From: Frateuria edaphi | Lineage (GTDB): Bacteria > Pseudomonadota > Gammaproteobacteria > Xanthomonadales > Rhodanobacteraceae | DNA: 64,000 nt | Direction: 5' to 3' | Assembly: GCF_021117405.1 (NCBI RefSeq) | Contig: NZ_CP088251.1 | Span: 3,483,501-3,547,500 of the forward strand | Shown here: piece by piece, positions 36,930-46,915 of the stretch | Position numbering within the stretch: position 1 is the first letter of the stretch | How the letters are laid out: every line of letters begins with the position of its first letter | The notes under the pieces: generated by a model | The model's database searches: none | What the model saw: the letters and a program-made list of their open reading frames with translations, nothing else | What the model was told of the DNA's origin: nothing | Made by a program: the position numbers and the translations under genes

Positions 36930-37484
36930 TCAAACCTGCCGGTGGCGGAAGCAGCCCACCAGATGGTCGTTGACCATGCCGGTGGCCTGCATCAGGGCGT
37001 AGCAGATGGTGCTGCCGACGAAGCGGAAGCCGTCCTTCTTCAGCGCCTTGCTCATGCGGTCGGAGGTGGGAGTGGTGGCGGGCACCTCGGCACTGGTGTG
37101 CCAGCGGTTGCGCACGGGCTTGCCATCGACGAACGACCACAGGTAGGCATCCAGGCTGCCGTGCGCCTCGATCGCCTTCAGCGAAGCGCGGGCGTTGTCG
37201 CGCGTGGCGGTGACCTTGAGGCGGTTGCGGATGATGCCCGGGTCGGTGAGCGCCTGCTCCAGTTCGCGCTCGCTCATGCGCGCCACGCGCGCGATCTCGA
37301 AGCCGTGGAAGACCTCGCGGTAGCGCTCGCGTTTGGCCAGCACCGTGCGCCAGGACAGCCCGGCCTGCGCGCCTTCAAGGCAGAGGAATTCGAACAGCAG
37401 GCGGTCGTCGTGCAGCGGCACGCCCCACTCGCTGTCGTGGTAGGCGCATAGCAGGTCGTCGGTGGCCCAGGCGCAGCGGTGCAT
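36930..37484 (-). CDS. tag: DNA-3-methyladenine glycosylase I
   Basis: Base-excision enzyme of 184 residues that removes 3-methyladenine. Starting at 37484 (MHRCAWATDDLLCAYHDSEW, behind GAAGGGA) gives the E. coli length (187) and puts the zinc-snap ligands where expected: C4 and H16 at the N-terminus, His and Cys in NDHLVGCF at the C-terminus. The catalytic-site region LEGAQAGLSWRTVLAKRERY is conserved. The frame stays open 132 bases further upstream into the divergent EamA gene's leader; that part is not family-like. Confidence 0.95.
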   Translation of the reverse strand: MHRCAWATDDLLCAYHDSEWGVPLHDDRLLFEFLCLEGAQAGLSWRTVLAKRERYREVFHGFEIARVARMSERELEQALTDPGIIRNRLKVTATRDNARASLKAIEAHGSLDAYLWSFVDGKPVRNRWHTSAEVPATTPTSDRMSKALKKDGFRFVGSTICYALMQATGMVNDHLVGCFRHRQV

Positions 37485-37551
37485 GTGGATCCCTTCGATG
37501 GCAGGGCGCCAATGTAGCGCAGCGCGCGGCGTACACTGGCGCACTTTCCCG

Positions 37552-38451
37552 ATGCGCTCCCCGATGTCGAACCCTTCTCCGCAGCGCAGCGCGCTGGCCG
37601 CCCTGGCCGGCACCATCCTGATCTGGGCCTACAGCTGGGTAGTGATGAAGCAGGCGCTGAACTGGGCCGGGCCGTTCGATTTCGCCGCGCTGCGTTACCT
37701 GCTTGGCGCGGTGGTGCTGTTCGCCGCGCTGGCCGTCAGCCGCCAGTCGCTGCATCCGCCGCCGCTGCTTCCCACGGTGCTGATCGGCCTTTGCCAGACC
37801 GCCGCGTTCCAGGGACTGGAGCAGTGGGCGCTGGTGGGCGGCGGCGCCGGGCACGTGGCGCTGCTCGCCTACAGCATGCCGTTCTGGTCGGTGCTGCTGG
37901 CCTGGCCGCTGTTGGGCGAGACGCCTTCGGCGCGGCACTGGCTGGGCCTGGCGCTCGCGGCGGCCGGACTGCTGTGCATCCTCGAACCCTGGCACGGCCT
38001 GGGCAGTCCGTCGAGCACGGTGCTGGCGCTGGCCGGTGGCGCGGCGTGGGCGGCCGGCACGGTGCTCAGCAAGCGGCTGTTCCAGCGCCACGCGGTGTCG
38101 GCGCTGTCGCTGACCAGCTGGCAGATGCTCGTCGGCGCGCTGGTACTCGGTGCGGTGGCGTTGCTGGTGCCCGCGCGACCGATCGCCTGGAACTGGGCGT
38201 TCGCCGGCGCGCTGGCCTACAGCGCGGTGATGGCTTCCAGCGTTGCCTGGGGCCTGTGGCTGGTGGTGCTCAAGCGCCTGCCCACGACGGTGGCGAGCCT
38301 GTCCAGCCTCGGTGTACCGGTGGTCAGCGTGCTGCTGGCCTGGCTGATCCTGGACGAGCGGCCCGATGCGATGGAATGGCTGGGTATCGCGCTGGTGCTG
38401 GCGGGCCTGGCGGCGGTGGTCGGTATCGGCGCGCGCCGCACCCGCGGCTGA
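37552..38451 (+). CDS. EamA-family (DMT) membrane transporter
   Basis: A 299-residue protein with ten predicted membrane spans in two EamA halves, starting with LAGTILIWAYSWVVMKQALN. The second half carries SSVAWGLWLVVLKRLPTTVA and a closing helix followed by RRTRG. Such proteins export amino acids or metabolites. The start could be 37552 or 37564; neither has a strong ribosome site. It is divergent from tag (67 bp) and convergent with the threonine dehydratase-like gene, so there is no operon partner to suggest a substrate. Confidence 0.85.
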   Translation: MRSPMSNPSPQRSALAALAGTILIWAYSWVVMKQALNWAGPFDFAALRYLLGAVVLFAALAVSRQSLHPPPLLPTVLIGLCQTAAFQGLEQWALVGGGAGHVALLAYSMPFWSVLLAWPLLGETPSARHWLGLALAAAGLLCILEPWHGLGSPSSTVLALAGGAAWAAGTVLSKRLFQRHAVSALSLTSWQMLVGALVLGAVALLVPARPIAWNWAFAGALAYSAVMASSVAWGLWLVVLKRLPTTVASLSSLGVPVVSVLLAWLILDERPDAMEWLGIALVLAGLAAVVGIGARRTRG

Positions 38452-38496
38452 GAGGCAGGGAAAGCCTCAGCCACCCATCCACACGCCGAAAGGTTG

Positions 38497-38516
38497 AGGT
38501 GGACGGAAGTCCACCT
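38497..38516. terminator. AGGTGGAC-GGAA-GTCCACCT hairpin between convergent genes
   Basis: A perfect 8-bp stem with a GGAA tetraloop between the EamA stop (38451) and the convergent dehydratase stop (38525). It has no T-run. The position suggests a shared transcript end for both genes. Confidence 0.5.
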
Positions 38517-38524
38517 GCGGCCCC

Positions 38525-39472
38525 TCACCAGGGCAACGCGTCGAGGTCGACGTTGCCACCGGTGAGTACCACGCCCACGCGGCGGCCGGCGAAGCGTTCG
38601 GGAGCCTTCAGGATCGCGGCGAAGGCGGTGGCGCTGGAAACCTCCACCACCTGCTTGAGCTCCCGCCACAGCAGGCGCATGGCGGCGATGGTGTCCTCGT
38701 CGGTCACCGTGATGATGTCGATCCGATGCTGGCGCAGCGCGTCGAGGTTGGGTTCGCCGACCAGCGCGCGCAGGCCGTCGCAGATCGTATCGGGCACCAC
38801 GTCGGTGACGCGCTCGCCGCGGGCCATCGAACGCGCGGCGTCGTCCGCCCCGGCCGGTTCGCCCGCATGCAGGCTGAGCGTCGGCCGCAGCGCATGCGCG
38901 GCGATGGCCACTCCCGAGGCAAGGCCGCCGCCGCCGACCGGCGTGACGATCGCCTCGATGTCCGGGACCTGCGCCAGCAGCTCCAGCGCGATCGTGCCCT
39001 GCCCCGCCATCACCTGCGTGTCGGCATACGGATGCACCAGCACCGCGCCGGTGTCCTGCACCAGCTGCGCGGTGGTCGCCTCGCGCGCGGCCTGGGTCGG
39101 TGCGCAGCGGTGCAGCACCGCACCCGCGCGCTCGATCGCCTCGAGCTTGGCGCGTACGGCGCCCTCGGGCACCACCACGTGGGCGCGGATGCCGCGGGTC
39201 CCGGCCGCCAGCGCCAGCGCGTTGCCGTGGTTGCCGGAGGAATGCGTGACCACGCCGCGCGCGGCGGCGGTCTCGTCCAGCGCCCACACCGCATTGCAGG
39301 CGCCGCGAAACTTGAACGCACCGCCGCGTTGCAGGTTCTCGCACTTGAAGTACAGCTGCGCGCCGGCCAACGCATCGAGCGCGTCGCTGCGAAGCACCGG
39401 TGTCACGCGCGCATGAGGCGCGATGCGCGCGGCCGCGTCCTGGATTTGGGCGAGAGTAGGCAAAACTGTCAT
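38525..39472 (-). CDS. Threonine dehydratase / serine racemase-like PLP enzyme
   Basis: A fold-type II PLP enzyme of 315 residues without the C-terminal ACT regulatory domain of biosynthetic IlvA. The PLP lysine is K54 in LQRGGAFKFRGA, the ring-stacking motif is SSGNHGNALALAAG and the phosphate loop is TPVGGGGLASG. This length and these motifs fit catabolic threonine dehydratase, serine racemase or hydroxyaspartate dehydratase; sequence inspection does not decide between them. Its start overlaps the aldose epimerase stop by 4 bp (ATGA), an odd pairing of amino-acid and sugar enzymes. Confidence 0.88.
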   Translation of the reverse strand: MTVLPTLAQIQDAAARIAPHARVTPVLRSDALDALAGAQLYFKCENLQRGGAFKFRGACNAVWALDETAAARGVVTHSSGNHGNALALAAGTRGIRAHVVVPEGAVRAKLEAIERAGAVLHRCAPTQAAREATTAQLVQDTGAVLVHPYADTQVMAGQGTIALELLAQVPDIEAIVTPVGGGGLASGVAIAAHALRPTLSLHAGEPAGADDAARSMARGERVTDVVPDTICDGLRALVGEPNLDALRQHRIDIITVTDEDTIAAMRLLWRELKQVVEVSSATAFAAILKAPERFAGRRVGVVLTGGNVDLDALPW

Positions 39473-40464
39473 GGGGTATCGATCTCCACGCCGCAGCGGA
39501 ACATCCGTGCGGCACCGGGTTCAAGTCGGATGGCTTCGGCGCAGTCGGGCCGGTTGAAGGCGTCGGGCAGGCTTTCCATCGGTTCGAGCGCGAGCGAGCG
39601 ACGCGCATCGCGTTCCAGCGTATCGCCGGTGAAGGCGAGCAGCACGCCGTGCTCCTGCCACACCGCGATGCCGATGCCGCTGGCCGGATCGCGCAACCGG
39701 GCGCGCATGCGGCCATCGGTGTCGGCCTGCAGGCCGACGTAGGTGTGGTTGAGTTCGATCGCGCCGATCGCGCGCGGCTGGCGGAAGTCGAGCGCCGGTA
39801 CCTGCGCCAGCGGCAGGTAAGCGGCCTCGCCAGGTAGCGGTATGAAGTCCGCACCGGTGCCGATCACGCAGGCGGCGGGGATGGCGAGCTCCCATGAAGC
39901 CAGCGCACCATCGCCGACGCGGAAGTACGGATGCCAGCCGGCGAAGGCCGGCGCCGCGCGCACGCCGACGTTGCGCAGGGTCGTTTCCAGCGTCAGCCCG
40001 TCGACCGCCAGGGTGTAGCGCACGACCAGGTCGAGCGTGAACGGGTAGCCGGGCTGCGGCGGAATGGTGGTGGCGAACGACACGCGCGCCGCTCGCTCGC
40101 CCGCCTCCAGCGCGCCGATGGCGAAGTCGGCATCGCGCACGAAACCATGCCGGCTCGCGCGCGCCGCGCCGGCGAGGCCGGGCGAAAGGTCGTGATCGTT
40201 GCCGTCGAAACGATAGCGCGCATCGGCGACGCGGTTGGCGAAGGGTGCCAGCACGGCGAACCGCGAGCCCGGGCGTGCTGCCAGCTCCACCGCGTCGCGA
40301 TAACCATCGGCGAACTGCACGAACCGGCCGCCCACGGTCGCTTCGATGCCCAGCACGCAGGCGCCATGCCGCGCGATGCGCACGCGGCGACCACGCGCGC
40401 TGTCGTTCAATACGACGACCGGCTGCGTGTCCAACCACTCGATGGCGACGTCGAAAACGCCCAT
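39469..40464 (-). CDS. Aldose 1-epimerase family protein
   Basis: About 331 residues, galactose-mutarotase-like beta-sandwich. Conserved catalytic His residues are in ASRHGFVRDADF and AGWHPYFRVGDG, and the catalytic Glu is in LALEPMESLPDAFN. The start at 40464 (MGVFDVAIEWLDTQPVVVLN) gives the family length; longer readings run into the divergent pepN gene. The substrate may be glucose, galactose or a hexose-6-phosphate. It is the first gene of a two-gene unit with the dehydratase and shares a 65-bp divergent promoter region with pepN. Confidence 0.88.
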   Translation of the reverse strand: MGVFDVAIEWLDTQPVVVLNDSARGRRVRIARHGACVLGIEATVGGRFVQFADGYRDAVELAARPGSRFAVLAPFANRVADARYRFDGNDHDLSPGLAGAARASRHGFVRDADFAIGALEAGERAARVSFATTIPPQPGYPFTLDLVVRYTLAVDGLTLETTLRNVGVRAAPAFAGWHPYFRVGDGALASWELAIPAACVIGTGADFIPLPGEAAYLPLAQVPALDFRQPRAIGAIELNHTYVGLQADTDGRMRARLRDPASGIGIAVWQEHGVLLAFTGDTLERDARRSLALEPMESLPDAFNRPDCAEAIRLEPGAARMFRCGVEIDTP

Positions 40465-40529
40465 GTCCCGTCCGGTCGCGAAAGCGCCGCATGTTAGCCT
40501 GAGCCTTCCCCCAGCGGCTTCTCCACCCC

Positions 40530-43160
40530 ATGACTGCGCGCGACGAACAGACCCCCTCGCCCATCCGCCTTGCCGAATACCGACCACCCGCCTGGACGGT
40601 CGAACAGGTCGAACTCGAATTCGACCTCGGCATCGACGCGAGCGAGGTGCGCTCGCGCCTGCATCTGCGCCGCGATCCGGCGCAGGACGCGCCGCTGCGG
40701 CTTGACGGCGAGGGCCTTGAACTGATCGCCATCGTGCTGGACGGGCAACCGCTGGACGCGCAGGCGTATCGCTATCGCGACAACGTGCTGGAGGTCGACG
40801 GCGTTGGCGACGGCAGCGTGCTGGAAACCTGCGTGCGCGTGCGCCCCGCGGCCAACACCGCGCTGGAAGGGCTGTACCTGTCCGGCTCGCGCGAACACGG
40901 CTTCCTGCTGACCCAGTGCGAAGCCGAAGGCTTCCGGCACATCACCTTCTTCCCCGATCGCCCGGACGTGCTTGCGCGCTATACCGTCACGCTGCGCGCC
41001 GACCGCGAGCGTTTCCCCGTGCTGCTCGCCGGCGGCAATCCGGATGGCGCGGGCGAGCTGCCGGGCGAGCGCCACTGGGCGCGTTTCGTCGACCCGTATC
41101 CGAAACCCTGTTACCTGTTCGCGCTGGTGGCCGGTCGGCTGGACAAGATCGAGCGCGACTATCGCACCGCCGACGGTCGCGATGTGGCGCTGGTGATCTG
41201 GGCCGAGCCGGACGTGATCGCCTGCTGCCATTACGCCATGGACGCGCTGGAGCGCGCCATGCGCTGGGACGAACAGGCCTACGGGCGCAACTTCGATCTA
41301 TCCGTGTTCCACGTCGTCGCCACGCACGACTTCAACATGGGCGCGATGGAGAACAAGGGCCTCAACATCTTCAACGCCAAGTACCTGCTGGCCGATCCGG
41401 ACACCACGACCGACGACGAATACCGCGCGGTGGAGGCAGTGATCGGCCACGAGTATTTCCACAACTGGAGCGGCAACCGCGTCACCTGCCGCGACTGGTT
41501 CCAGCTGTCGCTGAAGGAGGGCCTCACGGTGTTCCGCGAGCAGCAGTTCTCGGCGGACATGAATTCGCCCTCGCTCAAGCGCATCGACGACGTCGCGCTG
41601 TTGCGCCGCGCGCAGTTCCCCGAGGACGCCGGTCCGCTCGCGCATCCGGTGCGCCCGTCGCAGTACAGCGAGATCAACAATTTCTATACCGCGACGGTGT
41701 ACGAAAAAGGCTCGGAACTGGTGCGCATGCTGGCCGGGCGGCTGGGGCGCGAGGGATTCCGCCGCGGCATGGACCTGTACTTCGAGCGCAACGACGGTCG
41801 TGCCGCCACGCTGGAGGATTTCCTCGCCGCGCTCGGCCAGGCCAACGGCATCGATCTTTCACCCTACCTCGCCTGGTACGGCCAGGCCGGCACGCCGCGG
41901 GTGTCGGGTGAAGGCCACTACGATCCGGCCAGCCGCGCCTACACGCTGATCCTGCGCCAGCACACGCCGCCCTCGCCGGGCCAGCCGGACAAGCGGCCGC
42001 TGCCGATCCCGGTCAAGCTCGCGCTGTTCGATCCGGACGGCCATATGCTGCCGTTGCACGAGGGCGCGAGCGAGCAGGTGGTGGTGCTCGATGCGCACGA
42101 GCAGTCGTTCGTGTTCCCCGGCATCGAGCGCGCGCCGGTGCCATCCCTGCTGCGCGGCTTCTCGGCGCCGGTGATCCTCGACTACGCCTATGCGCCGGCC
42201 GAGCTCGCCTTGCTGCTGACCCACGACACCGACGGCTTCAACCGCTGGGAGGCGGCTCAGCAGCTGGCCTGGCGCGCCTATGCGGAGCTGCGCGACGGTC
42301 GTGGCCGAGAGGCGTTGGCGGTGTGGGGCGACACGCTCGCCGGGCTGTTCGGCCAGGCCGCGCTGGACCCGGCGCTGCTGGCCGACCTACTCACGCCGCC
42401 GGGCGAGGTGGAACTGGCCGAGCGCGAGACCGACGTCGATCCGGCGCGCATCCACACCCTGCGCCAGTCGCTGCAGCGCGAGCTTGCCGCCCGTATCGGC
42501 GCGCCCGTGCTGGCCGACCGTTACCGCGCGCTGACCGCCCAGGCGAGCGACGCACTGGATGCCGTCAGCCAGGCACAGCGCCGGCTCAAGCGCCGCGTGC
42601 TGGAACTGCTGGCGCTGCTGGATGCGCCCACGGCGCAGGCCTTCGCGACCGCCCAGTTCGACCGCGCCGCGACGATGACCGATCGCCTCGCCGGCCTCGC
42701 GGTGCTGGTGCGTAGCGGGGCTCCGCAGGCGGCCGATGCGCTCGCCCGCTACCGCGCGCGCCACGCCGACAACGCGCTCGCGCTGGACAAGTGGTTCGCA
42801 GTGCAGGCGCAAATCCCCGACGATCCCGCGCTGGCGCGCGTGCGTGCGCTGGAGGGCGATCCGACGTTCACCCTGAAGAATCCCAATCGCGTGCAGGCCC
42901 TGCTCGGTACCTGGGCGCGTGGCAATCCGAGCGGGTTCCATCGCGTCGATGGCGAGGGTTACCGGTTCCTCGCCGCGCGACTTGCGGAACTGGATGCGCT
43001 CAACCCGCAGGTGGCGGCGCGACTGGCGACCGCGTTCAACGGCTGGCAGCGGCTGGAGCCGGCGCGGCGGGAACAGGCGCACGCGGCGGTGGCGGGACTG
43101 GCGGAGCAGCGGCTTTCGCGCAACCTGGCCGAGATCGTCGGCAACATGCTCAAGGGCTAG
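40530..43160 (+). CDS. pepN: Aminopeptidase N (M1 family)
   Basis: Zinc metallopeptidase of 876 residues that removes N-terminal residues from peptides in the cytoplasm. The substrate-binding exopeptidase motif GAMEN is at 271-275. The zinc site is HEYFHNW with H307, E308, H311 and the third ligand E330 in WFQLSLKEGLTVFREQQF. The length and residue offsets follow E. coli PepN (870) closely, and the C-terminal half is the PepN-type helical superhelix. No signal peptide is present. It is a single-gene unit, divergent from the epimerase gene. Confidence 0.97.
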   Translation: MTARDEQTPSPIRLAEYRPPAWTVEQVELEFDLGIDASEVRSRLHLRRDPAQDAPLRLDGEGLELIAIVLDGQPLDAQAYRYRDNVLEVDGVGDGSVLETCVRVRPAANTALEGLYLSGSREHGFLLTQCEAEGFRHITFFPDRPDVLARYTVTLRADRERFPVLLAGGNPDGAGELPGERHWARFVDPYPKPCYLFALVAGRLDKIERDYRTADGRDVALVIWAEPDVIACCHYAMDALERAMRWDEQAYGRNFDLSVFHVVATHDFNMGAMENKGLNIFNAKYLLADPDTTTDDEYRAVEAVIGHEYFHNWSGNRVTCRDWFQLSLKEGLTVFREQQFSADMNSPSLKRIDDVALLRRAQFPEDAGPLAHPVRPSQYSEINNFYTATVYEKGSELVRMLAGRLGREGFRRGMDLYFERNDGRAATLEDFLAALGQANGIDLSPYLAWYGQAGTPRVSGEGHYDPASRAYTLILRQHTPPSPGQPDKRPLPIPVKLALFDPDGHMLPLHEGASEQVVVLDAHEQSFVFPGIERAPVPSLLRGFSAPVILDYAYAPAELALLLTHDTDGFNRWEAAQQLAWRAYAELRDGRGREALAVWGDTLAGLFGQAALDPALLADLLTPPGEVELAERETDVDPARIHTLRQSLQRELAARIGAPVLADRYRALTAQASDALDAVSQAQRRLKRRVLELLALLDAPTAQAFATAQFDRAATMTDRLAGLAVLVRSGAPQAADALARYRARHADNALALDKWFAVQAQIPDDPALARVRALEGDPTFTLKNPNRVQALLGTWARGNPSGFHRVDGEGYRFLAARLAELDALNPQVAARLATAFNGWQRLEPARREQAHAAVAGLAEQRLSRNLAEIVGNMLKG

Positions 43161-43187
43161 CGGCGCCGCGTGGCCGCAAGGACGTTG

Positions 43188-43220
43188 CCGGACGGAACGC
43201 CCTCACGGCGCTCCGCCCGG
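43188..43220. repeat. GGCGGAACGC-type hairpin after pepN
   Basis: CCGGACGGAACGCC pairs with GGCGCTCCGCCCGG across a CTCAC loop (two mismatches). It lies between the convergent ends of pepN and the small gene at 43232-43417. The hairpin at 4548-4580 has nearly the same arms, so this is a small repeat family that may serve as a transcript end. Confidence 0.6.
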
Positions 43221-43231
43221 CGACGGGGCGG

Positions 43232-43417
43232 TCAAGCGGCGAGCTGGCTCAGCGCGTTGCGCAGGCGGACCATGTGCGTTTCCAGGCGCGGGCGCAGGTT
43301 CTGGCGTTCCTGCTCGGTGCGCGCGGCCAAGTGTTCGATCGCCATCTGCACCTTGCCGATTTCGATCATCAGGTCGTGGCGCGGATAGACGGGCTGGAAG
43401 TCGAAAGTGCTGTTCAT
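43232..43417 (-). CDS. Small conserved-type helical protein (61 aa), unknown function
   Basis: A 61-residue frame starting MNSTFDFQPVYPRHDLMIEI. The rest is strongly helical and charged (HLAARTEQERQNLRPRLETH), with heptad-like leucines that suggest a coiled coil. No clear ribosome site precedes the ATG, although the frame is open 42 bases further upstream. The amphipathic composition looks protein-like. It faces pepN and stands alone. The function is unknown; an SlyX-like small coiled protein is a loose comparison only. Confidence 0.5.
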   Translation of the reverse strand: MNSTFDFQPVYPRHDLMIEIGKVQMAIEHLAARTEQERQNLRPRLETHMVRLRNALSQLAA

Positions 43418-43600
43418 GACGGAACGCAGAGGATGGGGTTGGTGAAGCGGGCTCTGCAATGGCCGTGCCAGAGCGTGATCGTCGTCACATTCGGCTCTGG
43501 GCCTGGCCGGCCGGCTGACGCTCAGCGTCAGCTGCCTTACAAAAAAAAGCCGGAATTAGTCACTTTTTATTCACGGCCGTACTGGGAATATCGCTTCCGC

Positions 43601-43746
43601 AGTCGCGACGGATCGCGACGGCGCCTGCGACTTTCCGGTTTCTGGCGCCCGGCAACACGGTCATCCTGGATTCCCCCTGTTCCTGAGACCGCCGGGCGCC
43701 AGATCTAAGCACGACCAAGCCCCGCCATTGGCGGGGCTTGGTTTTT
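43601..43746 (+). ncRNA. Candidate structured small RNA
   Basis: Three hairpins in 146 bases. Hairpin A pairs AGTCGC (43601-43606) with GCGACT (43627-43632). Hairpin B pairs TCTGGCGCCCGGC (43641-43653) with its exact complement at 43691-43703, extended by GGTC/GACC past a 5-base bulge. Its 24-base loop contains CCCCC. Hairpin C is the perfect intrinsic terminator at 43715-43746. No protein frame fits, and an AT-rich stretch at 43537-43575 upstream could hold a promoter. C-rich loops are common in sRNAs that bind ribosome sites, sX13 of Xanthomonas for example, but I cannot show homology. The 5' end is unknown. Confidence 0.5.
43715..43746 (+). terminator. Perfect rho-independent terminator
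   Basis: CCAAGCCCCGCC, loop ATT, GGCGGGGCTTGG, then TTTTT. The 12-bp stem is perfect. No protein gene ends upstream of it on the plus strand within 550 bp (pepN stops at 43160, and the gene between is on the other strand), so it most likely ends a non-coding transcript. Confidence 0.88.
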
Positions 43747-43763
43747 CCGGGGCGGGAAAAGGC

Positions 43764-43796
43764 GACGGCGCCGTGGGAATCCCCAGCGGCGCCGTC
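43764..43796. other. Strong hairpin with GGGAATCCCC apex
   Basis: GACGGCGCCG (43764-43773) pairs with CGGCGCCGTC (43787-43796); the apex TGGG-AATC-CCCA pairs further. It lies 17 bases after the terminator and about 200 bases before mnmG. Its GGGAATCC (43775-43782) is exactly complementary to GGATTCCC in the loop of the candidate sRNA (43668-43675). It could be part of the mnmG leader or a second RNA. The remaining sequence to 43992 holds no supported gene. Confidence 0.5.
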
Positions 43797-43992
43797 ATGC
43801 TTCCTCTCCCGGTACGCGGTCAGGCCCCTGTCTGCCCAGCCTCGGCGCGCGGTTCGCGCAACGTCTGCCCATGGAAAGTGCACGCGAAGTGAAGCAGCAA
43901 TCGTGCCAAGCTCTTGATTATGTTCGGGCGCAGACGCCAAAGCGCTAACATACGCACGTTCCGTCCTCGCACGCGCCAGGCGCCTTCTTTCG

Positions 43993-45864
<1,872 letters not shown>

Positions 45865-45879
45865 AGCTTGTCTTGCCCT

Positions 45880-45896
45880 CCTCTCCCGGGAAGAGG
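45880..45896. repeat. CCTCTCCCGGGAAGAGG palindrome
   Basis: A copy of the dispersed CTCTCCC family, 16 bases after the mnmG stop. A weaker CTCCCTC...GAGGGAG pair follows at about 45953-45986. Together they fill much of the mnmG-RDD gap and may serve as transcript end. Confidence 0.6.
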
Positions 45897-46043
45897 CCGG
45901 GGTTCGCGGCGCACTTGAAAGCAATCCTGCAAGAACGAGCCCCACCCGACGCCTCCCTCATCTTCGATAAGAGCGGGCGCGAGGGAGCAGTGTGCGGTGG
46001 CCCATGGCATCATCGCTTGAATCGAAATTTGCGGAGCGAGTGC

Positions 46044-46796
46044 ATGGAAATCTGGATCGGCCGCGATGGCCAGCGCCACGGTCCCTACAAGGAGGAGGAC
46101 GTGCGCCAGTGGCTGCGCAGTGGCCAGCTCGCCGCGGAGGACCTGGGTTGGTACGAGGGCCTGGCCGACTGGCAACCTTTGTCAGTGCTGTTCCCCGACG
46201 CGCTGGCCGCCACGCCCCCGCCGCTTGGGCCCGCGCCCGTGGTGCCGCCGCCGACCACCACGGCGGCGCTGGAGGATTACGCCGGTTTCTGGAAGCGCCT
46301 GGTCGCCTACATCATCGACGTGATCGTGCTCTACATCCCGCAGATGCTGATCATGAATGCGTTCGGCAACGAAGCGGCCCAGGCGAAACTGGAGCAGGTC
46401 ATGCTCTCGGCCGGTTCCGATCCCCAGGTGATGCTGGCTGCCTACGGCCAGTACTACGAAACCATGCGCATGGGCATCGCGCTGACTGCCGTGCTGGTCT
46501 GGCTGTATTTCGCCATCTGTGAGAGTTCGGCCTGGCAGGCCACCGTGGGCAAGCTGGCGATGGGCATCCGCGTGACCGATCTGGATGGCGGGCGCATCGG
46601 CTTCTGGCGCGCGCTGGGACGCTACGCGGCTAAGATCCTCAGCTGGATGATCGTGGGTGTCGGCTTCCTGATGATCGGCTGGACGCGGCGCAGGCAGGGC
46701 CTGCACGACATGCTCGCCAACACCCTGGTGCTCAACGGCCGGGCCGGCGCATTCCACCACCCGGCACCGCGCAACGATGGATCTTTCCACGCCTGA
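46044..46796 (+). CDS. GYF-domain plus RDD-family membrane protein
   Basis: A 250-residue protein. Residues 1-55 are a bacterial GYF_2-type domain ([20 protein letters not shown], then [15 protein letters not shown]). A proline-rich linker ([16 protein letters not shown]) leads to an RDD domain with three to four spans, starting [20 protein letters not shown], with [20 protein letters not shown] and [13 protein letters not shown] as family marks. GGAG stands 7 bases before the ATG. GYF domains bind proline-rich peptides and RDD proteins are thought to be transporters or ion antiporters, but neither role is established for this architecture. Confidence 0.88.
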   Translation: MEIWIGRDGQRHGPYKEEDVRQWLRSGQLAAEDLGWYEGLADWQPLSVLFPDALAATPPPLGPAPVVPPPTTTAALEDYAGFWKRLVAYIIDVIVLYIPQMLIMNAFGNEAAQAKLEQVMLSAGSDPQVMLAAYGQYYETMRMGIALTAVLVWLYFAICESSAWQATVGKLAMGIRVTDLDGGRIGFWRALGRYAAKILSWMIVGVGFLMIGWTRRRQGLHDMLANTLVLNGRAGAFHHPAPRNDGSFHA

Positions 46797-46802
46797 ACGA
46801 AG

Positions 46803-46851
46803 GGTGGGGTTCGGCCCACCATCGCCATCCCGCATGGTGGGCGAACCCACC
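46803..46851. repeat. Double GGTGGG/CCCACC inverted repeat
   Basis: GGTGGGGTTCGGCCCACCAT (46803-46822) and ATGGTGGGCGAACCCACC (46834-46851) are near-perfect reverse complements, and each is itself an inverted repeat, so a cruciform or tall hairpin can form. It lies 6 bases after the RDD gene and about 65 before tex. Related elements are at 27258-27275 and, degraded, near 35895. Confidence 0.7.
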
Positions 46852-46915
46852 CGACGAACCGCGCTGCGGTTGTTATGATCGACGGCTCCCTGCACCACTT
46901 GAAGCCGTTGATCAC

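Noticed and set aside
43601..43746. 6S, SRP or tmRNA gene
   Set aside because: The candidate RNA lacks the conserved GGTCAGG...GGAAGCAGCC core of 4.5S RNA, the tRNA-like ends of tmRNA, and any recognisable 6S bubble.
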